Of a DNA stretch of 20,121 nucleotides, positions 1 through 5,810 are shown piece by piece. How positions within the stretch are numbered: the first letter of the stretch is position 1; every line of letters starts with the position of its first letter. The stretch is from a virus: positions 1 through 20,121 of IMG/VR virus record IMGVR_UViG_3300017773_000206. One strand, 5' to 3'. Both the position numbers and the translations under genes were made by a program. The notes below the pieces were generated by a model that was not told where the DNA came from, ran no database searches, and was given only the letters and a program-made list of their open reading frames with translations.

Positions 1-4
1 CACT

Positions 5-133
5 ATGATTAAGTTAATTCTAGTTGGTATTCTCCTCCTGATGTCTATCGTCTCCACAGGCGCACTCCTGTACTCTTGTTTCTTTAACACAGAGATCACA
101 GCAGGACCAGAGGATGAATACTTCAATGATTGA
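5..133 (+). CDS. Small single-span membrane protein (42 aa)
   Basis: The frame from the ATG at position 5 encodes 42 residues. About residues 3-25 are hydrophobic (IKLILVGILLLMSIV, then GALLYS), followed by a short acidic tail (GPEDEYFND). This fits one membrane helix with a soluble acidic C-terminus. Because it begins 5 bases from the window edge, the true start could lie upstream. It overlaps the next gene by 8 bases, so the two are probably translated together. No family was recognised; tiny membrane peptides of this kind are common in phage accessory operons and some are superinfection-exclusion or lysis factors, but nothing here shows such a role. Confidence 0.55.
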   Translation: MIKLILVGILLLMSIVSTGALLYSCFFNTEITAGPEDEYFND

Positions 134-206
134 TATTCTTATTGGCATTATTCTTGTTGTATTTGTAAGTTATGTTGCAAAGGAGTATTTCAAAGATGAT
201 AGTTGA
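126..206 (+). CDS. Tiny membrane peptide (26 aa)
   Basis: This 26-codon frame starts with MIDILIGIILVVFVSYVA and ends in a charged tail (KEYFKDDS), the layout of a single inner-membrane helix with a short cytoplasmic tail. An AGAGGA Shine-Dalgarno sequence at 109-114 precedes the ATG by 11 bases. It overlaps its upstream and downstream neighbours by 8 and 11 bases, which argues for translational coupling and for reality despite its length. Function is unknown. Confidence 0.45.
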   Translation: MIDILIGIILVVFVSYVAKEYFKDDS

Positions 207-360
207 TCTGTTACAGTTTACTGGGTTCATGATCTTCCTTGGAACATTCTCCTTTGGTGGCATTATTGTCGTTTCGCTTATATGTGAGAAGCATAGAGTG
301 ATTAAGACAGAAGAGATTCAAGGTGCAATGGATAGCACCGAGATAGACAGGACCGCCTGA
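196..360 (+). CDS. Small membrane protein (54 aa)
   Basis: The frame is open from a TTG at 172, but the ATG at 196 is preferred because AAAGGAG lies at 179-185, 10 bases upstream. Residues 3-30 are strongly hydrophobic (VDLLQFTGFMIFLGTFSFGG, then IIVVSLI), followed by a charged tail of about 24 residues. It is the third overlapping membrane peptide in a row (5-133, 126-206, 196-360), so the three probably form one translational unit. No homologous family recognised. Confidence 0.55.
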   Translation: MIVDLLQFTGFMIFLGTFSFGGIIVVSLICEKHRVIKTEEIQGAMDSTEIDRTA

Positions 361-377
361 ATCCTGTCGCCTGACTA

Positions 378-420
378 GTGGGGCATGCACCATGTATCAT
401 GTGTCGTGCCTCTGTCCCAC
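378..420 (+). other. Imperfect hairpin downstream of the membrane-peptide genes
   Basis: GTGGG at 378-382 can pair with CCCAC at 416-420, GCA/TGC lies inside, and the apex is CATG-TAT-CATG (391-401). It lies 17 bases after a stop codon and could mark the end of the transcript, but no T-run follows (the next bases are C-rich), so it is not a standard intrinsic terminator. Confidence 0.3.
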
Positions 421-480
421 GCTCCCCCTCCCCCTAGAAGTGACCCCCCCCATTGGTCAGGGGTAGGAATCCTACTTTGA
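421..480. other. C-run tract and 13-bp palindrome in a gene-poor stretch
   Basis: The stretch 361-559 holds no convincing gene. Between 423 and 451 the + strand has two C5 runs and one C8 run; the minus strand therefore carries G8, G5, G5 and, just beyond, a GGG, which is enough for a G-quadruplex. TGACC (441-445) can pair with GGTCA (455-459). GTAGGAATCCTAC at 463-475 is a perfect inverted repeat with one central base, and its first 11 bases recur at 750-760. Either could be a protein-binding site; no function can be assigned. Confidence 0.35.
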
Positions 481-541
481 GGGGTTACAGGTTAGCGAGA
501 CTCTAGAAAGTTTTACCGACCCCGATTTAAAAAAAATTCTC

Positions 542-559
542 CGAGGAAAAAATGCCTCG
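542..559 (+). other. Small hairpin CGAGG...CCTCG
   Basis: CGAGG at 542-546 pairs with CCTCG at 555-559 around an A-rich loop, directly before the ATG at 560. GAGG in the left arm could also act as ribosome binding site for that ATG, so folding could hide it. Small and possibly chance. Confidence 0.2.
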
Positions 560-649
560 ATGAAAACCCGCATGACTGAACAGACTATGCCATACTATGC
601 CCGACTATGGGTTACTACACAGCAGAGGAAGAAACATTATGAAAATTGA
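560..649 (+). CDS. Possible 29-residue peptide
   Basis: ATG at 560 opens a 29-codon frame with the basic C-terminus TTQQRKKHYEN. GAGG at 543-546 is 13 bases upstream, a weak ribosome site. Inside it, ACTATG occurs three times at exactly 10-base spacing (584, 594, 604). No family recognised; the frame may be chance, but it ends over the start of the short interrupted frame at 639. Confidence 0.2.
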   Translation: MKTRMTEQTMPYYARLWVTTQQRKKHYEN

Positions 650-719
650 ACGGGACTCCTAAGAATTTGAAGATGCATTGCGTAAACTACTCATTTCTTC
701 ACAGAAGTTGGATAAATAG
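639..719 (+). pseudogene. Short gene interrupted by an in-frame TAA
   Basis: A good ribosome site (AGAGGAA, 624-630) lies 8 bases before the ATG at 639. The frame reads MKIERDS, then TAA (660-662), then EFEDALRKLLISSQKLDK and a TAG at 717-719. The part after the stop has a clear amphipathic, protein-like composition, so the simplest reading is a 26-residue gene in which a sense codon (AAA, GAA or CAA) became TAA by one base change. Only the 7-residue peptide would then be made unless the stop is read through. Sequencing error is also possible. Confidence 0.4.
711..718 (+). promoter_or_regulatory. Possible T4-type late promoter (GATAAATA)
   Basis: GATAAATA differs from the T4 late consensus TATAAATA by one base. 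It ends the interrupted frame at 639-719 and lies about 70 bases upstream of the gene at 790. The intervening leader carries a 10-bp palindrome TCTGCGCAGA (721-730) and the 11-bp motif GTAGGAATCCT (750-760) that also occurs at 463-473. Confidence 0.25.
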
Positions 720-789
720 TTCTGCGCAGACTGCGCTCGCGGTAATGGTGTAGGAATCCTCCTGCACTACTCATAGAAAGGAATCTACT

Positions 790-1080
790 ATGGAAGTTGA
801 ATCACCGAACTCCTCTCCAGTAGCAGGTTATCGTGATGTTGAAGTGTTGTTCAATAACTGCTCTGACCCAATAGAGTTTCGAGTATACGAGTCAATGTAC
901 CTACGTGCATACGACTCTTTCTACTCTGAAGGTGCTACCCCAAAGTTTTTCTGGATCGTTGGATACGAACTCATCGACGGTGTACCATCAGAAAATCGTA
1001 CCCACGCCAACCTCGCCAATATCTGCTCCATTAAGATCATTGGTAAAAAAGGACATGAATCCTGCTTTCCCCCAAACTGA
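790..1080 (+). CDS. Hypothetical phage protein (96 aa)
   Basis: AAAGGA at 777-782 gives a normal ribosome site 7 bases before the ATG. The 96-residue product has no signal peptide or membrane helix. It contains several aromatic-rich segments (YRDVEVLFNNC, ESMYLRAYDSFY, PKFFWIVGYEL) consistent with a small globular alpha/beta fold, and three cysteines with no obvious metal-site spacing. It heads a run of three small genes (790-1679) with short gaps. No family recognised. Confidence 0.65.
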   Translation: MEVESPNSSPVAGYRDVEVLFNNCSDPIEFRVYESMYLRAYDSFYSEGATPKFFWIVGYELIDGVPSENRTHANLANICSIKIIGKKGHESCFPPN

Positions 1081-1095
1081 GAAGAGTTTTATATT

Positions 1096-1455
1096 ATGAA
1101 TGACGATAGTGATAATGTTGTAAGTCTGGATAAGTTTCGTAGTGAAAAGAATCGACCTGAAGATTGTGACGAGCAATTCTTCCCGCCGTTGGACCTTGAT
1201 GCGGAGCAGGTCGATTCTATACTCCAGAATCTAGACGAGTTGTTGGCATCCATCAAGGATCCCCTTGAACCAGACTACCACCACTACACCTCACTACACA
1301 CTGTGCTACAGATGTTGCTAGATAACATGGACTATGCGCAGGACTCACCCGTAGCAGAATACGATGACGATGTGAAGATGCATCTCTTTTACGCCAAGGA
1401 CCATTTATATAAGGTCGGCGATCTCATCAAGAACAAACTACCCAAGGAAGATTAA
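1096..1455 (+). CDS. Hypothetical acidic protein (119 aa)
   Basis: The product is strongly acidic and probably all-helical: after a charged N-terminus (NDDSDNVVSLDKFRSEKN) come predicted helices at about 37-55 (DAEQVDSILQNLDELLASI) and 63-80 (YTSLHTVLQMLLDNM), and a C-terminal helix ending KNKLPKED. There is no membrane segment. The start ATG sits in an AT-rich context (TTTATATTATGAATG) with only a weak AGAAGAG ribosome site, a pattern shared by starts at 5811, 9485, 13907 and 14867. Function unknown. Confidence 0.7.
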   Translation: MNDDSDNVVSLDKFRSEKNRPEDCDEQFFPPLDLDAEQVDSILQNLDELLASIKDPLEPDYHHYTSLHTVLQMLLDNMDYAQDSPVAEYDDDVKMHLFYAKDHLYKVGDLIKNKLPKED

Positions 1456-1457
1456 TT

Positions 1458-1679
1458 ATGACACCCCGCGAAGCACTCTACCATCTGGTCATGGAACTGG
1501 GTCCAGTACCACAGACCACCCGCAACGACAACCTCACTCCGAAGGAAGTTCTTCTTCGAGACTCAGTCAACGTTCTACAGGAACTGATTAAGGAAGACGA
1601 GTCATCTGCGCAGAGCGACTACGCGGAACTGCGAGAGTCACTCAACGAGTACTGGCGCCATACTATCGCCAAACAGTAA
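1458..1679 (+). CDS. Hypothetical small helical protein (73 aa)
   Basis: The ATG follows the upstream stop by 2 bases, and AAGGAAG at 1444-1450 is a suitable ribosome site. The product has two likely helices (TPREALYHLVMEL and PKEVLLRDSVNVLQELIKED) and a C-terminal helix (YAELRESLNEYWRHTIAKQ). No motif of known function was seen. It ends the 790-1679 run; the 93 bases that follow hold no gene except a six-codon frame. Confidence 0.65.
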   Translation: MTPREALYHLVMELGPVPQTTRNDNLTPKEVLLRDSVNVLQELIKEDESSAQSDYAELRESLNEYWRHTIAKQ

Positions 1680-1755
1680 CACGCGAGTGGCGAACTGTCG
1701 GGGCGAGTCAGAGAGGGTTTTCTACCGCACGGCAGACCGCAGAGCGAGACGGCAT

Positions 1756-1776
1756 ATGAGTGAAACAATTCAATGA
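1756..1776 (+). other. Six-codon frame overlapping the next start
   Basis: ATG at 1756 reads MSETIQ and stops at TGA 1774-1776, which overlaps the ATG (1773-1775) of the glycosyltransferase-like gene. That gene has no visible Shine-Dalgarno sequence, so terminating ribosomes could re-initiate there. A comparable five-codon frame (4449-4466) overlaps the start at 4463. Either may be chance. Confidence 0.25.
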
Positions 1777-2702
1777 GGGAATTCCCAGATACACTCCACG
1801 TAAGAGGGGGAACAGGCGCAGGAGATATGATAATGCATCTCGCCTGTGCACACGCATGGAGTTTTCGCTATGACCTGAGAGTGGATCTCTCGTTTCACTG
1901 GGAAGAAAAGGGCGACTGGATCTTTCACCCGCACGATACCGAGTCTGTCTGCGAGAGACTCTCGAATATGCACTCCAAGATGCTGGGATCAGAACGAGTT
2001 ACCCTAGAGCATTTCTGGGAATCAGATATGTTCTCCTATGCCAACTGCATGATGGATGACCAGCAAGCACGTGTGCGGTTGCAACCCCATCGATACTTCT
2101 TAGAGTCTCAACAATCTGGAGGAAGAAACTTCTGTCTGGAGGATCACTGGTATCCTGACTGGCAATTCAAAGAAGAACCTCACAGGCGAGACAAGACGAT
2201 TGTCTATTGGGACAACGGCAAGAATGCGGGAGACATCAAAGACTATAAGAGCGTGATGCACTGGGCACCAGTCCAACTTACCCTTGACCGAATGTTCCCA
2301 GAGCATAGGGTGGTAGCACTCAGTTACAGGGACTCCTTTGAAACTGCATATAACGCCATACAAGGGTGCGACTTTGTTGTTGGTTACGACGGCATGTGGC
2401 ACTATGTGGCGCGTTTGATGGGCAAGCATTTCATCACCATCACAGGAGACATGATCCTGCCTCTGCATATGACCACCCCACAAGAGGGAGTGTTCATTCT
2501 TCCAAACCATTTCTGGCGACACCTAGAGAATATGCGAAACGAGGAATACCGCGAGTTGATGATTGATTACTCACACAGTGCATGGAAGCGCAGGTTGTTC
2601 CATATTGTAGACCCCAACCACATGGGTTATAATAACCAAACCTCCTCCTACATAACTATGACGAGAGAACTAGGTCAATTTAAGAGACACGAGGAATTCT
2701 AA
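1773..2702 (+). CDS. Putative GT-B glycosyltransferase (heptosyltransferase/GT9-like), 309 aa
   Basis: The C-terminal half has the pattern of the nucleotide-sugar-binding domain of GT-B enzymes: after a helix (YRDSFETAYNAIQGC) comes DFVVGYDGMWHYVARLMGK, which matches the 'adlvigxdsGxxHlAaalgkP' element of ADP-heptose-LPS heptosyltransferases. The N-terminus (HVRGGTGAGDMIMHLACAHA) resembles the glycine-rich first strand/turn of the same fold. The predicted role is transfer of a sugar to a host surface glycan, a virion protein or modified DNA base; the acceptor cannot be told. It has no signal peptide and would act in the cytoplasm. It is followed without a gap (TAATG overlap at 2700-2704) by an oxygenase and then a radical SAM gene, so the three probably act together. 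No ribosome site is visible at 1773. Confidence 0.5.
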   Translation: MREFPDTLHVRGGTGAGDMIMHLACAHAWSFRYDLRVDLSFHWEEKGDWIFHPHDTESVCERLSNMHSKMLGSERVTLEHFWESDMFSYANCMMDDQQARVRLQPHRYFLESQQSGGRNFCLEDHWYPDWQFKEEPHRRDKTIVYWDNGKNAGDIKDYKSVMHWAPVQLTLDRMFPEHRVVALSYRDSFETAYNAIQGCDFVVGYDGMWHYVARLMGKHFITITGDMILPLHMTTPQEGVFILPNHFWRHLENMRNEEYRELMIDYSHSAWKRRLFHIVDPNHMGYNNQTSSYITMTRELGQFKRHEEF

Positions 2703-3403
2703 TGAACACCGAGGGAAAGGGACTTGATATCCATAACTTCTCTATTGGCGTAATGCGCGATTGGTTTGACCGTGACTACATGGCAGACCTGACCTCCAAG
2801 TGTGAGAATAAGTTTAACCAGCAACTGTACGCACAAGAGCGCGACTCTGACAATTCTGCTGGAACCTTTGACCAGTTTAACGGCGTCAACTATCAGAACA
2901 ACTCCAAGCGATGGGACCAGTCATTCAGTATGGATGCATTTGGTTCCTTCGCCGAGGATGCAGACTATATCAAGGAGCACTTGTTCGAAGGTGCCGAACT
3001 ATACTTCCGCACCCTTATGGAAGCGAGTGGCGTGAGGGAGTCGGCACACCGAACTATAGACAATGGACTGAAGGTCCAGCGCACTCCTCCAGGAGGCGGG
3101 TTCAATCAAGCGCACTGGGAACAGGGTCCAGGACTTGACGTCTGTAGCAGGTATGCTGTATGGATGATATATCTAAATGATGTACCGAATGGGGGCAAGA
3201 CCACTTTCCCTATCCAGAACATGGACGTCACACCACAGGCAGGAACGCTGTTAGTTTGGCCAGCAGCGTATACTCACCCGCACCATGGCAATCCTCCTAT
3301 TGATTGCTGGAAGTATGTGATAACTGGTTGGTTCAAATACACAACCGCTAAAGTCGTTGATGATGAGTACGAGCAGTATGGACCTAAAGAGAGCAGTGAT
3401 TGA
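2702..3403 (+). CDS. 2OG-Fe(II) oxygenase, prolyl 4-hydroxylase-like (233 aa)
   Basis: The C-terminal half is a double-stranded beta-helix of the prolyl 4-hydroxylase type. Iron ligands are likely His138 and Glu140 (AHWEQ; most relatives have HxD) with the distal His in THPHHG (192-195), and Lys204 (WKYVITGWF) should bind 2-oxoglutarate. Core strands YAVWMIYLNDV, GGKTTFP and VTPQAGTLLVWPA are typical. The enzyme would hydroxylate a protein side chain or another small substrate in the cytoplasm, using O2 and 2-oxoglutarate. The N-terminal 120 residues are less recognisable. The gene at 10891 is a clear paralogue in the C-terminal half. Its start shares TAATG with the glycosyltransferase-like gene, and its 3' end overlaps the radical SAM gene. 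Confidence 0.85.
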   Translation: MNTEGKGLDIHNFSIGVMRDWFDRDYMADLTSKCENKFNQQLYAQERDSDNSAGTFDQFNGVNYQNNSKRWDQSFSMDAFGSFAEDADYIKEHLFEGAELYFRTLMEASGVRESAHRTIDNGLKVQRTPPGGGFNQAHWEQGPGLDVCSRYAVWMIYLNDVPNGGKTTFPIQNMDVTPQAGTLLVWPAAYTHPHHGNPPIDCWKYVITGWFKYTTAKVVDDEYEQYGPKESSD

Positions 3404-4376
3404 AGTAATTGGTGGGTGTAACTACACCTGTCAGATGTGTCCACAAACCAGTCCAGGTCGAGGCAAAGACTGGACTCGTAAAATGCCACTCAACAAATTC
3501 ACATCGATCCTTGATCAAATCACTCCAAAGTACGGGACTCCTCAGATAAACCTCGAGGGTTCAGGGGAACCTACGCTCGCGAAAGACTTACACAAGTACA
3601 TCGCTGAGGTGAAGAGTCGTGGACTGAAGTGCTACATCTACACCAACGGGTTCAACCTGCAAGGCGACTACATGAAGCGAGTCATCGACGCAGGCATAGA
3701 TTTCATTAGAGTCTCTGTTATCGGATACGACGCGGCGACCTACAACCAGTGGATGGATGTTGATAACTTCCACCAGATCCGAAACAACCTGATGAACTTG
3801 CAGAGTTACATCCAGTCATCTGGATCTGTCTGCGAGTTGAGCACGTACCACCTGATCACCGACAACAACCAGATCGAGTATGAGGTGAGCGAGTATCGCC
3901 AGAACTTTATTATGCACGTGAACAGCAAGGCATACATCTGGAAGATGCACAACTGGTCAGGCAACTATGACCCACAGGGTAACGCAAGGAATCCTATGGA
4001 TCGCAAGACCTGTGGGCGACCACATGGACCAGAGATAACGGTTCGTGCTGGTGGTGTCGGTGGGGCGACTGGCGCCATGACTCCCTGCTGTCAGACTCTG
4101 GGTCCACCCAACGAAGCGAAGTCTGTGCTGGGTCACCTGAGTGAGCAAACGTTTGAAGAAGTTTTCTATGGCGAGAAGTATGAGGAGTTGCGTCTTGCCC
4201 ATGAGGAAGAGCGATTCGACGACATAGACTATTGCAAGAACTGCGACTTCCTGTACGACGACCCCGAAGTATTGGTATGGTCCAACGATGGTGCGGCGCG
4301 AACCAAGCATATGCTGGGCACCGACTTCTCCCTGAGAGAGACCCTGATAGTGAGCGACCGCGACACACGTAAGTGA
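3378..4376 (+). CDS. Radical SAM enzyme with SPASM-like C-terminus (332 aa)
   Basis: CNYTCQMC near the N-terminus (Cys14, Cys18, Cys21) is the CxxxCxxC motif that binds the SAM-cleaving [4Fe-4S] cluster. NLEGSGEPTL fits the GGE-type SAM-binding strand, and YIYTNGF and IDFIRVSVIGYDAATY match later strands of the partial TIM barrel. The last third has the cysteine pattern of a SPASM/twitch domain with auxiliary clusters: TCGRP, then MTPCCQTLG, then GHLSEQTFEEVFYG and YCKNCDF. SPASM enzymes usually modify peptides or proteins, sometimes sugars. The frame is open from a TTG at 3357; ATG 3378 is preferred because it puts 13 residues before the first Cys, as is usual. It overlaps the oxygenase gene by 26 bases. 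No small precursor-peptide gene is evident beside it, so the substrate is unknown. Confidence 0.85.
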   Translation: MDLKRAVIEVIGGCNYTCQMCPQTSPGRGKDWTRKMPLNKFTSILDQITPKYGTPQINLEGSGEPTLAKDLHKYIAEVKSRGLKCYIYTNGFNLQGDYMKRVIDAGIDFIRVSVIGYDAATYNQWMDVDNFHQIRNNLMNLQSYIQSSGSVCELSTYHLITDNNQIEYEVSEYRQNFIMHVNSKAYIWKMHNWSGNYDPQGNARNPMDRKTCGRPHGPEITVRAGGVGGATGAMTPCCQTLGPPNEAKSVLGHLSEQTFEEVFYGEKYEELRLAHEEERFDDIDYCKNCDFLYDDPEVLVWSNDGAARTKHMLGTDFSLRETLIVSDRDTRK

Positions 4377-4440
4377 TTGATTCTATTCAGGTTTCTTAAC
4401 TTTGCGTTTGTACTCCCCAAAGGATATAATAGTCTCATAG
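4373..4440 (+). promoter_or_regulatory. Conserved sigma70-type promoter cassette, copy 1
   Basis: TTGCGT (-35, 4402-4407) and TATAAT (-10, 4425-4430) are separated by 17 bases. Upstream is TGATTGATTCTATTCA (from 4375), which overlaps the radical SAM stop codon. TTTGTAC (4407-4413) directly follows the -35. The same arrangement recurs at 6007, 12004 and 16153. It should start transcription near 4437 for the gene run beginning at 4463. Confidence 0.85.
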
Positions 4441-4462
4441 TTGATTGAATGAGATTATTGAA

Positions 4463-4621
4463 ATGACTACCAACCGCGTCCTCCGCATCCTCGCCCTCCG
4501 ACTCGACGCTGCTCGTCGTGACCTGCACGCTGGGGTCATTAGTGACTCAGAGTACCGCGCGATCCGTGCAGAACTCTGGTGTATCGAGCAAGATGTTATC
4601 GCTGAAGGAGAAGCAGCATGA
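4463..4621 (+). CDS. Hypothetical small helical protein (52 aa)
   Basis: First gene after promoter copy 1. The product is Arg-rich and amphipathic in its first half (TTNRVLRILALRLDAARRD), then SDSEYRAIRAELWCIEQDV, consistent with two helices folding on each other. This resembles the general two-helix 'SHOCT-like' pattern (a short helix, then G-x-I-S-D-x-E-Y) but is too short for a firm call. The ribosome site is poor; a five-codon frame (4449-4466) overlaps the ATG. ATGA overlap links it to the next gene. Confidence 0.6.
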   Translation: MTTNRVLRILALRLDAARRDLHAGVISDSEYRAIRAELWCIEQDVIAEGEAA

Positions 4622-4707
4622 ACGACCTGAAAGAAACCCTGTTTGGTATTCTGGTTATGTCCGCTATTGGCGCTGGCATGGGCGCTATGTTGGCGCTGTT
4701 CATATGA
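4618..4707 (+). CDS. Tiny membrane protein with glycine-zipper-like helix (29 aa)
   Basis: After MNDLKET the rest is one hydrophobic helix, LFGILVMSAIGAGMGAMLAL, with small residues spaced G-x3-A-x3-G-x2-A, a pattern that favours helix packing in the membrane. AAGGAG at 4605-4610 lies 7 bases upstream of the ATG, inside the preceding gene. Start and stop overlap both neighbours (ATGA at 4618, ATATGATG at 4703-4710). Function unknown; a phage pore or inhibitor peptide is possible. Confidence 0.6.
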   Translation: MNDLKETLFGILVMSAIGAGMGAMLALFI

Positions 4708-4898
4708 TGCCATTTACTCTAGGTGCTGCCCTCAAAGACGAGAACGGTTTACCAAGCAACGGACTGAGGAACTTTGTTCCCCATGCTGATGTGGAAACTG
4801 CGTTGGATGTTGGGTTTACTATGCTCACTTTGCTTGCCGAAGTTCCAGACTATATAGATGCAGCGAAGCAAGAGGGAATAGTCATTCACTATGATTGA
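4704..4898 (+). CDS. Hypothetical protein (64 aa)
   Basis: The reading frame is open from 4518, but the part before 4704 covers two other genes, and the overlapping ATGATG at 4704-4709 fits the coupling seen throughout this operon. The 64-residue product (MMPFTLGAALKDENGLPSNG at the N-terminus, DVETALDVGFTMLTLLAEVP in the middle) has no membrane segment or known motif. It overlaps the next gene by 8 bases. Confidence 0.6.
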   Translation: MMPFTLGAALKDENGLPSNGLRNFVPHADVETALDVGFTMLTLLAEVPDYIDAAKQEGIVIHYD

Positions 4899-5238
4899 AG
4901 AACCGAATTGGCGATACGAATTAGATCGTGCCATAATAAAAAGGAACCTACTCGTTCGAGAAGCAGCAGAGATCGACGAGCGGTATAATGACCTACAAGT
5001 ACAAAGAGAGAAACTGACTGCCTTGGTTGAAGCAGGCGATCAGCGTTCTGAGATCTTTGGGGTCAAGTATGGCAAGAATCTTGTCGCCGAGGCATATCGA
5101 GAATTGGTCATGGTGCGAGACCAGATCACTTTGGTATCGAAAGATAGAATCCGACTCAGGCACGATTGGCGAGACTCGGACTATGCGATCAACTTTCTTC
5201 GAGATAGATTAAAGATGGACAAGGAGGGTGCTCTGTAA
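4891..5238 (+). CDS. Hypothetical coiled-coil protein (115 aa)
   Basis: The product is rich in Glu, Arg and Lys with heptad-like hydrophobic spacing over residues 9-50 (AIIKRNLLVREAAEIDERYN and on through QVQREKLTALVEAGD) and again at 68-112 (YRELVMVRDQITLVSKDRIR onward). The GVKYGKN segment near 57-63 may be the turn between two antiparallel helices. No enzyme motif is seen; it is probably a structural or adaptor helical hairpin. It lies in the operon after promoter copy 1, and its 3' end carries the strong AAGGAGGG ribosome site (5220-5227) used by the next gene. Confidence 0.65.
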   Translation: MIEEPNWRYELDRAIIKRNLLVREAAEIDERYNDLQVQREKLTALVEAGDQRSEIFGVKYGKNLVAEAYRELVMVRDQITLVSKDRIRLRHDWRDSDYAINFLRDRLKMDKEGAL

Positions 5239-5495
5239 TGGCAACGAGTCATAGCGAGACAACCGAACCAGGATTAGACTGGTATCTGAAATGGTTGTCA
5301 ACAATCCTCATACTGACTAGCGTAGCGTTTAGATCCGCTGGACCAGAATACCGTGAGTGGGATATCACAATCGGTTTCGTTGCCACCATTGGGTGGACCT
5401 GTGTATCAATCATGTGGAATGACCGAGCACTGATTCTTCTCAATGGAGTCATGGGCGCGTTGTTGGCGTCTTCTCTTATACGGTTGTATTTCTAG
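5238..5495 (+). CDS. Small three-helix membrane protein (85 aa)
   Basis: Three hydrophobic segments are visible: about 18-34 (YLKWLSTILILTSVAF), 43-60 (ITIGFVATIGWTCVSIMW) and 64-83 (ALILLNGVMGALLASSLI). The layout 'KW-helix-gWxxvsxxWxDraLixlN' is one I associate with small membrane proteins recurring in aquatic phages, but no function is established for them. AAGGAGGG at 5220-5227 gives the strongest ribosome site in this operon, and TAATG overlaps the upstream stop, suggesting high expression. Confidence 0.7.
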   Translation: MATSHSETTEPGLDWYLKWLSTILILTSVAFRSAGPEYREWDITIGFVATIGWTCVSIMWNDRALILLNGVMGALLASSLIRLYF

Positions 5496-5496
5496 C

Positions 5497-5799
5497 ATGG
5501 ACGCAGTAATGAACGAAGAACTTAAAGTTGCGGTACAGATCCTGATCTTCGGATTGGTGGTTGTAGCGCGACTCCATATGACTTCCCACCTCGCAAGGAA
5601 GCGAGTCTGGGGATTCGGAATGAATTTGATCGCAGGTGTCGGTTATGTCTGTTTGATGGCATACAGTGGGTTGTTCATACTCGCTGCTATGGATATCGTG
5701 ATCATGTGTTTGGACGCACGAGGCGTCCGTAACAATCTCAGAGACTTGGAAGGTCCACTGACCCGACAGTCTGCTGATGAATGTGACCAACCCAACTGA
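5497..5799 (+). CDS. Small membrane protein (100 aa)
   Basis: The frame is open from 5443, but the first 18 codons overlap the upstream gene; ATG 5497 (MDAVMNEELKV) follows its stop by one base, and ATG 5509 is an alternative. Two or three membrane helices are likely: about 10-24 (VAVQILIFGLVVVA) and 40-70 (FGMNLIAGVGYVCLMAYSGL, then FILAAMDIVIMCL). The soluble tail (DARGVRNNLRDLEGPLTRQS) would be cytoplasmic. Together with the gene at 5238 it makes a two-gene membrane pair. No family recognised. Confidence 0.6.
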   Translation: MDAVMNEELKVAVQILIFGLVVVARLHMTSHLARKRVWGFGMNLIAGVGYVCLMAYSGLFILAAMDIVIMCLDARGVRNNLRDLEGPLTRQSADECDQPN

Positions 5800-5810
5800 G
5801 AAACTTTATT

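Noticed and set aside
391-465. 24-codon frame in the C-rich stretch
   Set aside because: It has no ribosome site, and the Pro-rich translation follows from the C-runs alone.
2100-2522. Minus-strand 140-codon frame
   Set aside because: It lies wholly inside the glycosyltransferase-like gene, has no ribosome site and its translation has no recognisable pattern; a shadow frame.
2626-2638. Palindrome GGTTATAATAACC with a TATAAT core
   Set aside because: It is within the glycosyltransferase-like gene, has no -35 at the right distance and the following gene has a coupled start; probably chance.
3957-4368. Two overlapping minus-strand frames of 117 and 124 codons
   Set aside because: Both are antisense to the C-terminal part of the radical SAM gene, whose cysteine motifs show which strand codes.
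4518-4703. N-terminal extension of the gene at 4704
   Set aside because: It would overlap two better-supported small genes; the coupled ATGATG at 4704 is the likelier start.
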